This document shows, in pieces, positions 1 through 7,102 of a DNA stretch of 26,303 nt. Origin of the DNA: DASPKW01 sp038244055 (GTDB taxonomy: Bacteria; Planctomycetota; Phycisphaerae; Tepidisphaerales; Tepidisphaeraceae); NCBI GenBank assembly GCA_038244055.1, contig JBBRTW010000038.1, positions 1 through 26,303 of the forward strand, given 5' to 3'. Both the position numbers and the translations under genes were made by a program. How positions within the stretch are numbered: position 1 is the first letter of the stretch; every line of letters begins with the position of its first letter. The notes beneath the pieces were generated by a model that worked only from the letters and a program-made list of their open reading frames with translations, ran no database searches and was not told the origin of the DNA.

Positions 1-114
1 CATCGTGACGCAAAACCGCCCGACGCGGGCGGCGGGAAGGCGGACGAAATTGAAATCGTGTACCCTAACATCGAAGCCATCCGACTCGACCAGTGCATGG
101 GAAATCAACCCTAA
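1..114 (+). CDS. C-terminal tail of an unidentified protein (5' truncated by window edge)
   Basis: Frame 1 is open from the first base to a TAA at 112-114, giving 37 residues that end in IEAIRLDQCMGNQP. The alternating charged and hydrophobic stretch EIEIVYPNIEAIRL looks like the end of a folded domain, and no stop interrupts it. The gene would converge on the aldolase-like gene with about 50 bp between stops. The product is not recognised, and so short an open stretch at a window edge could also be chance. Confidence 0.35.
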   Translation, partial: HRDAKPPDAGGGKADEIEIVYPNIEAIRLDQCMGNQP

Positions 115-164
115 CGGCGGAAATCAACCGGACAGTAGTGGTTTTTCGTGGTGAATACTCTGGG

Positions 165-1262
165 CTAAACCACTCGCCCCCGCGCATCGACATCGATCGA
201 CCGCGCCGCGCCATCCTCATTCCACCACACGCGCGACTGGAGATTGATGCAGGGGCAGATGTGATTGGGAATGACCGTGACGCGATCGCCGACTTTCGGG
301 CGGGTGGAGGAAGCGGCGAGTTCGACCTGGCCATGTTCTTCGGTGAGTTTGGCGATGCGGGCGAGCGGGTATTCGAGGATGTGGCCATGGCCGGAGTCGG
401 GGGCCGGGCCGCAGCGGTCCATGGTGAGGGTTTTGCTGCCGGCATCGATGACGAACTGGTTGGGGACGGCGGTGGAGACGACCGTGCAGAGGATGCGGGC
501 GGCGCAGTCGTCGACTGTCGCGTAGCCGCCGCGTACCCCGTTCATGTCGTAGAAAATATTGGTGCCGGGGCGGATCTCGGTCTGGTTCTTAACGTGATGG
601 GAGATGAAGGCGGTGGGCGTGGAGCCGCCGGAGAGGATTGAGGTCGCGATGCCGGCGTGATTCCAGAGCGCGACCGCCTCGCCGACCAGCGCATCGACCG
701 CGCGGAGTTGGGCGATGGAGTTTTCGGAGGAGTCCTTGATGTGGCCGGGATAGAAGAAGAGGCCATCGACTGTGACGCCCTTTAGGCGGGAGGCATACTG
801 GGCGAGTTGCAGCGTTTGCTCGGGGGTTTGCAGGCCCGTGCGGTGGACGCCGACATCGAGATCGATGAGCAGGCTGATGGTCGAGCCGGCCGAGCGCGCG
901 GCGGCCGCGAGGTTTTCGGCGGCTGTTTCTGAATCGATGGCGACACGAATAGTCTTTCGAAGTGCGAGCTCGGCCAGCACGGCGCAGCGATGGGGATCGA
1001 CCGCCGGGTAAGCCATGAGCAGGTCGTCGCACGCGCCGGCCATCACTTGGGCTTCGCCGACTTTGGCGACGGTCAGTCCGATCGCCCCGGCGGCCATTTG
1101 CAGGCCGGCGAGGAGGAGGGATTTGTGGGTCTTGGTATGCGGCCGCAGGCCGATGCGGTGGGACGTGGCGTAGTCGGCAAGTCGGCTGATGTTTCGGCCG
1201 ACGGTGGGCGCGTCGATGAGGATGCAGGGAGTGGGAAGGGAGGAGGAGAGGGGGGTAGCCAT
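165..1262 (-). CDS. D-threonine aldolase / D-serine dehydratase-like PLP enzyme
   Basis: The 365-residue protein belongs to the fold-type III PLP group (alanine racemase N-terminal barrel plus the DSD1/D-TA C-terminal domain). Seen: the PLP-lysine motif RPHTKTHK at residues 40-47, the barrel strands LLIDLDVGVHRTG and GLFFYPGH, the phosphate-binding SGGSTPT, and the C-terminal metal-binding NHICPC, where family members hold a divalent ion or zinc with His and Cys. Known members cleave D-threonine to glycine and acetaldehyde or dehydrate D-serine; which applies here cannot be told from sequence. The length is normal for the family. The ATG at 1260-1262 is preceded by six C residues and then TACAAT, so translation is probably leaderless. 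It follows the Clp-like gene on the same strand, but a 195-bp repeat-filled spacer separates them, so co-transcription is doubtful. Confidence 0.85.
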   Translation of the reverse strand: MATPLSSSLPTPCILIDAPTVGRNISRLADYATSHRIGLRPHTKTHKSLLLAGLQMAAGAIGLTVAKVGEAQVMAGACDDLLMAYPAVDPHRCAVLAELALRKTIRVAIDSETAAENLAAAARSAGSTISLLIDLDVGVHRTGLQTPEQTLQLAQYASRLKGVTVDGLFFYPGHIKDSSENSIAQLRAVDALVGEAVALWNHAGIATSILSGGSTPTAFISHHVKNQTEIRPGTNIFYDMNGVRGGYATVDDCAARILCTVVSTAVPNQFVIDAGSKTLTMDRCGPAPDSGHGHILEYPLARIAKLTEEHGQVELAASSTRPKVGDRVTVIPNHICPCINLQSRVWWNEDGAARSIDVDARGRVV

Positions 1263-1274
1263 GGGGGGATTGTA
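1263..1274 (-). promoter_or_regulatory. -10 box for a leaderless aldolase-like mRNA
   Basis: On the minus strand TACAAT (1269-1274) lies exactly 6 nt before the ATG at 1262. Transcription starting about 7 nt after the -10 box would begin at the start codon itself. No good -35 box is visible at 16-18 bp spacing, and there is no Shine-Dalgarno sequence. Confidence 0.45.
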
Positions 1275-1311
1275 CGGCGCGTTTCAAAATGGCGAAGAGG
1301 GCATATGGAAC

Positions 1312-1453
1312 GGAGAATTCCGAATGGCGAATGGCGAATCAAGAAGAAATGGGGGGGGAAATGGCGAATGATAAATGGAGAGGTTGGCCATTCTCCATTC
1401 GTTCGGAATTCCAGCAGATTGATTCGCCATTCTGAATTCGTCATTCGCCATTG
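1312..1453. repeat. Heptamer-period inverted repeat, unit GAATGGC
   Basis: The spacer between the aldolase-like and Clp-like genes holds 7-bp tandem units (GAATGGC, GAATGGC, GAATCAA) in its left part. The reverse-complement type (TCGCCAT, TCTGAAT, TCGTCAT, TCGCCAT) fills the right part up to 1453. A left segment around 1316-1340 pairs imperfectly with 1420-1437, and GGAGAATTCCGAATGG on the left mirrors CCATTCGTTCGGAATTCC near 1395. The RNA could fold into a long imperfect hairpin. A run of eight G lies near 1351-1358. Confidence 0.75.
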
Positions 1454-1457
1454 CCCT

Positions 1458-4400
1458 CTACGCCTGCAACACCCGCCGCAGCGCCTCCTTTAGAACGTCC
1501 TCCATCGCCGTCGCGAGCATGTTGTGGAAGGGGCGGTTGATCCAGCGGTACTCGCGTTCGGTTTTGGTGTCCACCGCGACGGCGCGCTTCATGAGGTAGG
1601 TGCGCCGGCGCGCGCCGACGACGGCCATGCGGAACTCGACATCCTTGGGCGGGCGGTAGTCCTGGGGCGCGACGAGTGATGTATCGACGAGCACGGCCTG
1701 TGGATCCTGGTTGCGTTCTTCCTCGAACACATGCAGGCCAGCCTCGGCCTCGAAGCGGGCGGCAACGAACGGGCCGCGCAGAGTGACCAGAATCCCCAGC
1801 ACGCCGCGGGCGGGCGAATCGAGGAAGGTGGCGCGGTTGGCATCGTCTTCGATGTTGCGCTGGAGCGAACTCTTGCCGTGGCGCTTGAACCAGGAAATGG
1901 TGGCCATCGCGCCCAGCGCTTCGGCGGCCTGGTAATAGGCGCGGGCGAGCGCGAACATCTCGGCGTGGGCCGCGCCGAAGACGGCGATGCTGATGGAGTG
2001 GGGGTCGTCGTAGCGGAGGCTGTAAAGCTGGAGGAGAAGGTTCTGGTAGTCGACCTCGGCGTTGGTCAGCCGGTGATAGAGCTCGGCCAGATTGAAGGGG
2101 AGTGGATTGGCAGGCGCATCGTAGAAATTGAGAAGCAGGGATTCTTCGAGGGAGATTGCCGCGGCGCTAAGCGATTCGAGGGAGCCTGCGATGGAGCGGA
2201 GGCGATTGAGGCGCTCTTTCGGGGCGGGGTCGAGGTAACGCTTGGCGGGATGCGCGGACTTTCGCAGCAGGAGCTTTTCGATGGAGAAGAGTTCGTTGCG
2301 GAGGGAGAGAACCGGCGCGCATTTCTCGACGGCTTGCACTCTGCGGCGGAGATTGGAAGAGAGGCGGACCGCGTCCGCGTCGACGGTAAGAGATGTGGCG
2401 GGGCCGGCAGGGGCGGTGCGGACGGAGACGACGATCTGCGAATTCGCGGCCTCGACATGGCCGGCCAGCTTGAGTTTGCCGGCGTAAGCATTGACGCCAT
2501 TGGCCAGCGGTGCCAGGAGATCGCGCTCGATGGCCCGCTTGAGGGGGCGCGCGCCGTAGAGGGCATCGAAGCCGTGAGTAGCGAGAAGGTCGATGGCGGC
2601 GGGCGTGACCTCGAGATGCATATCTCGCTGGCGGAGTCCATCGCGGCGGTGGATCAGCTCCAGTTCGCGCGCGGCGATGAGGCGGATGGTTGCCTGATCG
2701 AGCGGCAGGAAGGGGATGATGCGGTCGATGCGGTTGAACATTTCGGGGCGGAGGAAGTCGCGGACGGCATCGGTGAAATGGGTGCGGGCGCGGGTGGCGG
2801 CGGGCGAGGCGGCGGGCGAGGCGGAGGGCGAAGCGGAGGGGGAGGCGGAGGGGTCATTTACGCCGTCGCGTTTGGCGGTGGGGGCGAGGCCGAACTGGCC
2901 TTGCTGGAAGGATTGCGCTCCAAGGTTCGAGGTCATGATGATGATGGCGTTGGAGAAGTCGGCCAGCCGCCCGGCCGAATCGGTGAGGCGGCCTTCACCG
3001 AGAACCTGAAGCAGGAGATCGAAGAAGGCGGGGTGGGCTTTTTCGAATTCATCGAGCAGCAGGACGCAGAAGGGCTGCTCGCGGACTTTGGCGGTCAGCA
3101 GGCCTTCTTCGGCCCAGGCGGTGCCGACCAGGCGCGAGACGGCCGAGGCGCTGGCGTATTCGCTCATGTCGAAGCGCACCAGGCGCGATGAATCGCCGAA
3201 AAAGAACTCGGCCAGCGCTTTGGCCATCTCGGTCTTGCCGACGCCCGTCGGACCGATGAAGAGGAGGGATGCGATGGGCCGGCGCGGGCGGTTCATCGCG
3301 GCCTTGACCGTGGCCAGGAGATCCTCGACGCGATTGACCGCATCGGACTGGCCGATGACGCGGTCGGCGAATTTCGCGCGTGCGGCGGGCAGATCGAGGG
3401 GCGTGGCATCATCGAGAAGAAACAGCGGCAGGCCAGTCTCGCGGGAGAAGGCGCGGGTGACATCGTGGGGCGTGATGGCGAAGGGGCGGGCGGAGGCGAT
3501 GTAAGGATTCGATGGGATGAAGTGATCGCGGAGGAGATTCTTGAGGAAGCGCAGGGGCCGGCCGGGCGCGGCGGAGTAGGTGGCATAGCGGCGATGGAGG
3601 CGATCGAGCGCGTCGAGGGCGTCTTCGGTGATGAGAGGATTGGGCAGGGGGGTGGCCAGGTGACGCACTTCTTCGGCGAGAGGGGCGGCGGCTTCGGCGG
3701 CGGCGGCGCGGAGAATCTTACGGGACATCCCGGGTGAGGGTTCTTCCAGGCGAATGATGTGGAAGATGGCCAGAAGATGCGGGCTGGAGCGCTCGATGAG
3801 CGTGAGCTGCTCGGAGGTGCATTCGGCGATGGAAAGGAAATCGCCGCGGGCGAGGTAGGGGCGGAGGAACGAGGCGATGCCGAAGGAACTGCCACCCGCC
3901 TTGCCGACTTCCATCAGCTCGACGAGGCCGCCGAAGTGGACGATCGCCCCAGCCTTGGCGGCCTCGCGGGCCAGGCGCTGGCAACGCTGCTGCCACATGC
4001 CAAAGCCGCTCATCCCCGCCACCAGGCGCGCGCCGCTGGTGGCCCAAAGGGGGGCGATTCCTTTCTCGGTGCGGAAGCGATTCTGGCGGAAGAGTTCGTG
4101 AACGGCGGCCGTCTTGCCGACGCCGGACGGGCCGACGAGAAGCACGCTGCGCGGATTCCGCCCGGCCAGGGCATCGGCGATCCGATCGACGACCGCGCCG
4201 GCTTCGTAGGCGCGATCGAGGGCGCGCTTGGAGAGGTCCTCGCCCACTTCGCCGATGATCGGCTTGGGCTCTTCCTCTTTGTCCGCATCGGCCGCGATCT
4301 GCGCGGGCGTTCGAATCTCAGGTGTGATGAGGAGTTTCTCGACATGAACTGATTCGATTCGGGCGAGATGGGCCAGGTCGATCAGCCGCCCGGAAATTTT

Positions 4401-4832
4401 GCTGCGGGCGAGGGCAAAAGCGATATGTTTGGGGATGAGGTCGTCGAGATCATCTTCGCGCGCGGCCACGATTTCGATATCCAGCGCGGGGATGTAGGCG
4501 AGCCAGGCTTCGTCGCCATGACGCCAGCGGAGGACGTGGAAGCGGAGCGTGACGGGATGCTCCCAGGCCGGCCCGCGCTCCGCCGTCGCGGGAGGTGGGA
4601 TTTCAATGGAGACTTCGCGAATCTCCGGCTCGGCGGCCAGCAGGCGGCGATGAATATCGAGCGGTGCCAGCGCCTGGAGAATGTCGCGCGCGGAGCGGGA
4701 GAGGATTTCAGAGAGCCGCTCGCGCTTGGTATGGAGCCCGGTGATCTCGGGGAAAAGCATGGCCTTGCCGATATGGAGATCGGGCTCCAACTGGCGGATG
4801 GCGAGGATGAGGGGCAGGTCCTGGAAAGGCAT
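1458..4832 (-). CDS. Clp/Hsp100-type double AAA+ ATPase with release-factor PCRF-like C-terminus
   Basis: The protein has 1124 residues from the ATG at 4830-4832. An in-frame TTG at 4850 overlaps a likely -10 box, so it is rejected as the start. Residues 1-210 are an N-domain unlike the usual Clp-N repeats; a stretch near 100-145 (AYIPALDIEIVA then helix) faintly recalls HicB-like folds. AAA-1 has Walker A GPSGVGKT (about 233-240), but the Walker B acidic pair is replaced (HFGGLVEL) and the arginine-finger region is missing. AAA-2 is intact: GPTGVGKT (about 527), LLLDEFEKAH (about 590), sensor-1 TSNLGA, FNRID arginine finger and sensor-2 GARPLKRA. A four-residue Ser-Pro-Ala repeat (about 660-678) interrupts AAA-2. 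Residues about 865-1075 resemble the PCRF region of RF1/RF2: helices, then YDD, then GPF...FEAEAGLH. The GGQ domain is absent. A cytoplasmic ATP-driven remodeller is likely; its partner and substrate are unknown. Confidence 0.85.
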   Translation of the reverse strand: MPFQDLPLILAIRQLEPDLHIGKAMLFPEITGLHTKRERLSEILSRSARDILQALAPLDIHRRLLAAEPEIREVSIEIPPPATAERGPAWEHPVTLRFHVLRWRHGDEAWLAYIPALDIEIVAAREDDLDDLIPKHIAFALARSKISGRLIDLAHLARIESVHVEKLLITPEIRTPAQIAADADKEEEPKPIIGEVGEDLSKRALDRAYEAGAVVDRIADALAGRNPRSVLLVGPSGVGKTAAVHELFRQNRFRTEKGIAPLWATSGARLVAGMSGFGMWQQRCQRLAREAAKAGAIVHFGGLVELMEVGKAGGSSFGIASFLRPYLARGDFLSIAECTSEQLTLIERSSPHLLAIFHIIRLEEPSPGMSRKILRAAAAEAAAPLAEEVRHLATPLPNPLITEDALDALDRLHRRYATYSAAPGRPLRFLKNLLRDHFIPSNPYIASARPFAITPHDVTRAFSRETGLPLFLLDDATPLDLPAARAKFADRVIGQSDAVNRVEDLLATVKAAMNRPRRPIASLLFIGPTGVGKTEMAKALAEFFFGDSSRLVRFDMSEYASASAVSRLVGTAWAEEGLLTAKVREQPFCVLLLDEFEKAHPAFFDLLLQVLGEGRLTDSAGRLADFSNAIIIMTSNLGAQSFQQGQFGLAPTAKRDGVNDPSASPSASPSASPAASPAATRARTHFTDAVRDFLRPEMFNRIDRIIPFLPLDQATIRLIAARELELIHRRDGLRQRDMHLEVTPAAIDLLATHGFDALYGARPLKRAIERDLLAPLANGVNAYAGKLKLAGHVEAANSQIVVSVRTAPAGPATSLTVDADAVRLSSNLRRRVQAVEKCAPVLSLRNELFSIEKLLLRKSAHPAKRYLDPAPKERLNRLRSIAGSLESLSAAAISLEESLLLNFYDAPANPLPFNLAELYHRLTNAEVDYQNLLLQLYSLRYDDPHSISIAVFGAAHAEMFALARAYYQAAEALGAMATISWFKRHGKSSLQRNIEDDANRATFLDSPARGVLGILVTLRGPFVAARFEAEAGLHVFEEERNQDPQAVLVDTSLVAPQDYRPPKDVEFRMAVVGARRRTYLMKRAVAVDTKTEREYRWINRPFHNMLATAMEDVLKEALRRVLQA
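2796..2852 (-). repeat. 12-bp tandem repeat encoding (Ser-Pro-Ser/Ala-Ala)n in AAA-2
   Basis: About five GC-rich 12-bp units encode SPSA and SPAA blocks between the sensor-1 strand and the FNRID arginine finger of the second AAA ring. In ClpA and ClpX the ClpP-docking loop sits in about this place. The linker begins after FGLAP. Copy number is probably variable between strains. Confidence 0.7.
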
Positions 4833-4849
4833 AACGATTTTCGCGGGCA

Positions 4850-4855
4850 ATCATA
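4850..4855 (-). promoter_or_regulatory. -10 box of the Clp-like ATPase gene
   Basis: On the minus strand TATGAT matches the consensus at five of six bases and lies 17 nt before the ATG at 4832, leaving a leader of about 10 nt. It overlaps the alternative TTG start at 4850, which argues for the ATG. No -35 box is clear. The promoter is back to back with that of uxaE. Confidence 0.4.
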
Positions 4856-4927
4856 CGCGAAGGATGCGATGTGGTCTTGGCAGCGCGCAAATGCTTCGCC
4901 GCCGCTCTGAATTTCCAAGCCCGTGGG

Positions 4928-4958
4928 TATACTGTCCGGCCTACCTTTTCAACAGGAG
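4928..4958 (+). promoter_or_regulatory. uxaE: -10 box and Shine-Dalgarno of uxaE
   Basis: TATACT (4928-4933) is a five-of-six -10 match. AGGAG (4954-4958) follows and is 6 nt before a TTG at 4965-4967. The strong ribosome site decides the start in favour of TTG over the upstream GTG at 4923, which would lie before the predicted transcription start. No convincing -35 box is present. Confidence 0.5.
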
Positions 4959-4964
4959 CAACGC

Positions 4965-6251
4965 TTGTCCAACCAGCCTATTGTCAGCACGCTCGGCCTG
5001 CAGGCCAGTTTCGGTTTCGGCGATCGCATCGGCCTGGCGACGCCGGGCCATGTGGAATCGATGCGCCGCGCGGGCGTCGTTGGGAAGATCGCGCCGATCT
5101 TCGCGCAGCAGTCGATCCGGGAGATGATGCGGACCGCCCGCACGCCCGAGCAGGTGATGGGCGATGCGCTCGAAGGGGCGAAGTCAGCCGGGTGGAGCGG
5201 CAAACAGGGTGCGGATGCGGATCACCTCAAGACGCCTGTGGATGTGGATCGCACCGCGGTCGCGGGGTTCGTGTTCTTCACGATTGATCCATCTGACAAT
5301 GTCGATGGGCAGGCGGATAATTACACCGAGAGCCAGCTCAAGGAGAAGCACGCCGCCGCGGCGCGGGAGGCGGATATCGCATGGGTTGAAGGATATCGTG
5401 GTAAGAAGATCAAGCTGACCACCGGTGCGACCATCGAGATCGATGAGCCGACAGCGCGCAGGGCGGCGGTGAAATATGGCAAGGCCGTCAACCAGGCGGT
5501 GACCCTGGCGCGGCATATCGATTCCGTGCATAAAAGGCTCGGCCGGGATTATGAGATCGAGCTCTCGGTGGATGAAACGCCCCAGCCGACGACGCTGGCC
5601 GAGCATTACATCGTCGCCCATCGCTGCCTGGATCAGGGGATGAAGCTGGTCAGCCTGGCCCCGCGCTACATCGGCGATTTTGAGAAAGGTGTGGATTACA
5701 AGGGGAATCTGCCCGCGTTCGAGAAATCGCTGGCCGATCATGCGGCCATCGCGCAGCTCCTGGGGCCCTACAAACTGAGCCTGCATTCGGGATCGGATAA
5801 GCTTTCGATTTACACGCCGTTCGCGCGGATCACCAAAGGCCAGTTCCACGTCAAGACGGCCGGGACGAGTTATCTGGAAGCGCTGCGGGTGGTGGCGCGG
5901 GCGGATGTCGCCCTTTTCCGGCGGATTATCAATTTTGCGCTCGGCCGGTATGAAACCGACAAGGCGACCTATCACGTTTCGGCGACACTCGCGGACGGGC
6001 CGCGGCCGGAGGGATTGGATGCGAAGAAGCTGGAGGAAATCTACATCGGCGACTGGCAAAAAGTCCCCGCCGGCGCGGGCTTCACGGGACTGGGGCGGCA
6101 GATTCTACATTGTACGTTTGGGTCCGTGCTGACGAATGCCGAGTTCAAGCCGCTGGTGCGAGGGGTGCTGGAGGGGAATCAGAAGATGTACGATGAGGTG
6201 CTGGCGGATCACTTTGCGCGGCATTTGGAGGCGCTGAAAAAAGGGATGTGA
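4965..6251 (+). CDS. uxaE: Tagaturonate epimerase (UxaE family)
   Basis: The 428-residue protein matches, from memory, the Thermotoga UxaE type along its length: LQASFGFGDRIGLATPGHV (about 11-29), FAQQSIRE, GADADHLK, FTIDPSDNVDG, SVDETPQPT, YKLSLHSGSDKLS and FHVKTAGTSYLEALRV. Known members convert D-tagaturonate to D-fructuronate in galacturonate breakdown, in the cytoplasm. The conserved Asp, Glu and His residues in these motifs are the probable metal ligands and acid-base groups. The TTG start follows an AGGAG site. The Thermotoga protein as I recall it has an N-terminal extension of about 90 residues that is absent here. No other hexuronate enzyme gene is next to it; an ACS-type MFS transporter lies about 11 kb away and could import hexuronates, which is only a guess. 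Confidence 0.85.
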   Translation: MSNQPIVSTLGLQASFGFGDRIGLATPGHVESMRRAGVVGKIAPIFAQQSIREMMRTARTPEQVMGDALEGAKSAGWSGKQGADADHLKTPVDVDRTAVAGFVFFTIDPSDNVDGQADNYTESQLKEKHAAAAREADIAWVEGYRGKKIKLTTGATIEIDEPTARRAAVKYGKAVNQAVTLARHIDSVHKRLGRDYEIELSVDETPQPTTLAEHYIVAHRCLDQGMKLVSLAPRYIGDFEKGVDYKGNLPAFEKSLADHAAIAQLLGPYKLSLHSGSDKLSIYTPFARITKGQFHVKTAGTSYLEALRVVARADVALFRRIINFALGRYETDKATYHVSATLADGPRPEGLDAKKLEEIYIGDWQKVPAGAGFTGLGRQILHCTFGSVLTNAEFKPLVRGVLEGNQKMYDEVLADHFARHLEALKKGM

Positions 6252-6261
6252 TAAAATGCAG

Positions 6262-6345
6262 ATGAACCACGAAGGGCACGAAAGGCACGAAGTTGAAAAT
6301 CGGTACGGGACTTCGATCCGAAGGCATTCGCAAAGACGCAAAGGT
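6262..6345. repeat. 9-bp period intergenic repeats (CACGAAGGG and ACGCAAAGG types)
   Basis: After uxaE there are three near-copies of CACGAAGGG (about 6268-6290), then CGCAAAGACGCAAAGGTGCG (about 6330-6349) with the same 9-bp step. Translated, these give NHEGHERHE-like and RRKGAKRQR-like peptides, a pattern that is very common between genes in diverse bacteria and often miscalled as proteins. The rest of the spacer up to 6458 has no gene I can support. Confidence 0.6.
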
Positions 6346-6458
6346 GCGAAGAGACAGAGAAAAAACAAAATGGCCAGGCAACGAAGCGAATCTGAGTCTG
6401 GAGACGATTCAGGCGGTAAGGGAGAATGCAAAGGGGCAACCAGGCCTTTGGGAGCAGC

Positions 6459-6758
6459 TCATGATCGATATCGGCTCAGCAGCCTTTCCTTCACCTTTTC
6501 CCATGCGCTGCCGGCGCGTGGATTCGCTTCATAATCCTTGACCCGTCGCTGTAGTTCCGCTTCAACCACATCCCATGATTCCCCCTGCGGCCCCGTCGCT
6601 TCCAGACGGCCCAGGCGGCGATCCAATTCCGCATCCTGCGCCGGTGTGAGTTGAACAAACGCCGAATCCTGCTCCAGCGAGTCCCAAATCTGCTCGATGA
6701 GCTCCAACCTTTCGGCCGGAGTCAGCTTCATCGCCTCTTTGAGAAGGGAATCGGTCAT
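6459..6758 (-). CDS. Addiction-module antitoxin-like protein (TIGR02574 type), orphan
   Basis: This is a 99-residue acidic helical protein. The N-terminus has the family signature AMKLTPAERLELIEQIWDSL (about 9-28), followed by an acidic middle (LTPAQDAELDRRLGRLEA) and a helical tail. The family is annotated as the antitoxin-like component of RelE/ParE-type modules. No RelE/ParE-like toxin gene is found next to it on either side, so it is an orphan or has another role. An extended -10 box lies 6 nt before the ATG, predicting a leaderless mRNA. The C-terminal AWEKVKERLLSRYRS continues past the usual family core. Confidence 0.75.
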   Translation of the reverse strand: MTDSLLKEAMKLTPAERLELIEQIWDSLEQDSAFVQLTPAQDAELDRRLGRLEATGPQGESWDVVEAELQRRVKDYEANPRAGSAWEKVKERLLSRYRS

Positions 6759-6764
6759 ACCGGG

Positions 6765-6773
6765 ATTATATCA
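6765..6773 (-). promoter_or_regulatory. Extended -10 promoter (TGATATAAT) for a leaderless antitoxin mRNA
   Basis: On the minus strand a perfect TATAAT (6765-6770) is preceded by TG and one base, the extended -10 form, and ends 6 nt before the ATG. Transcription would begin at or within a base or two of the start codon. There is no -35 match, as is common for extended -10 promoters. Confidence 0.65.
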
Positions 6774-7072
6774 CGGGAGTTTGGCCTCTCCACACCAATT
6801 CCGCGTGTAACGGTCGGCCCGTTGCACCGATTTGCCATCGCGCTGAGTGAGTGCATCGGTGAAGCGCAATCGCCGCTATCATCGGCGTCTCGGAAGCAAC
6901 GTCCCGCCGGTGCAGTGGCCGCGCCGTCGCATTGTGACCGCGCATGGTTTATACCGGTGGTTATGCACGATCCGTTACCCCGGCGCGTGCAAGCCCGACG
7001 TGACGACCATCAGTAAGCCGTATGCCGGAAATCCGCGTGTACCGTTCGACAAGGGCTCTTCAGGAAACGGAG

Positions 7073-7092
7073 CAGGCGCGCAACCGCGCCTG
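7073..7092 (+). promoter_or_regulatory. Perfect 8-bp hairpin just before the cupin start
   Basis: CAGGCGCG, loop CAAC, CGCGCCTG forms a perfect GC-rich stem that ends 10 nt before the ATG at 7103. No Shine-Dalgarno sits between stem and start. It could limit initiation or act as an upstream terminator, though no T-run follows. Confidence 0.4.
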
Positions 7093-7102
7093 AGAACGAC
7101 CC

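Larger units (their letters stand above)
6759..7102. other. 344-bp spacer without a supported gene
   Basis: Apart from the antitoxin promoter and a hairpin at the right end I see nothing recognisable. A 23-codon ATG ORF at 7022-7093 (begins MPEIRVYRST) has no Shine-Dalgarno and no known match. The base composition is like the flanks. Confidence 0.4.

Noticed and set aside
93..641. Long + strand ORF antisense to the aldolase-like gene
   Set aside because: GC-rich shadow of the real minus-strand gene; Gly/Ala/Asp-rich with no family motif.
1731..3191. 486-codon + strand ORF within the Clp-like gene
   Set aside because: Antisense shadow: low-complexity Gly/Glu composition, while the minus strand carries complete AAA+ motifs.
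4848..4850. TTG start for the Clp-like gene
   Set aside because: It overlaps the likely -10 box TATGAT, and the ATG 18 nt downstream fits better.
6105..6431. Minus-strand ORF after uxaE (residues like LFFLCLFAPLRLCECLR)
   Set aside because: A well-known artefact of 9-bp intergenic repeats; overlaps the uxaE end and has no Shine-Dalgarno.
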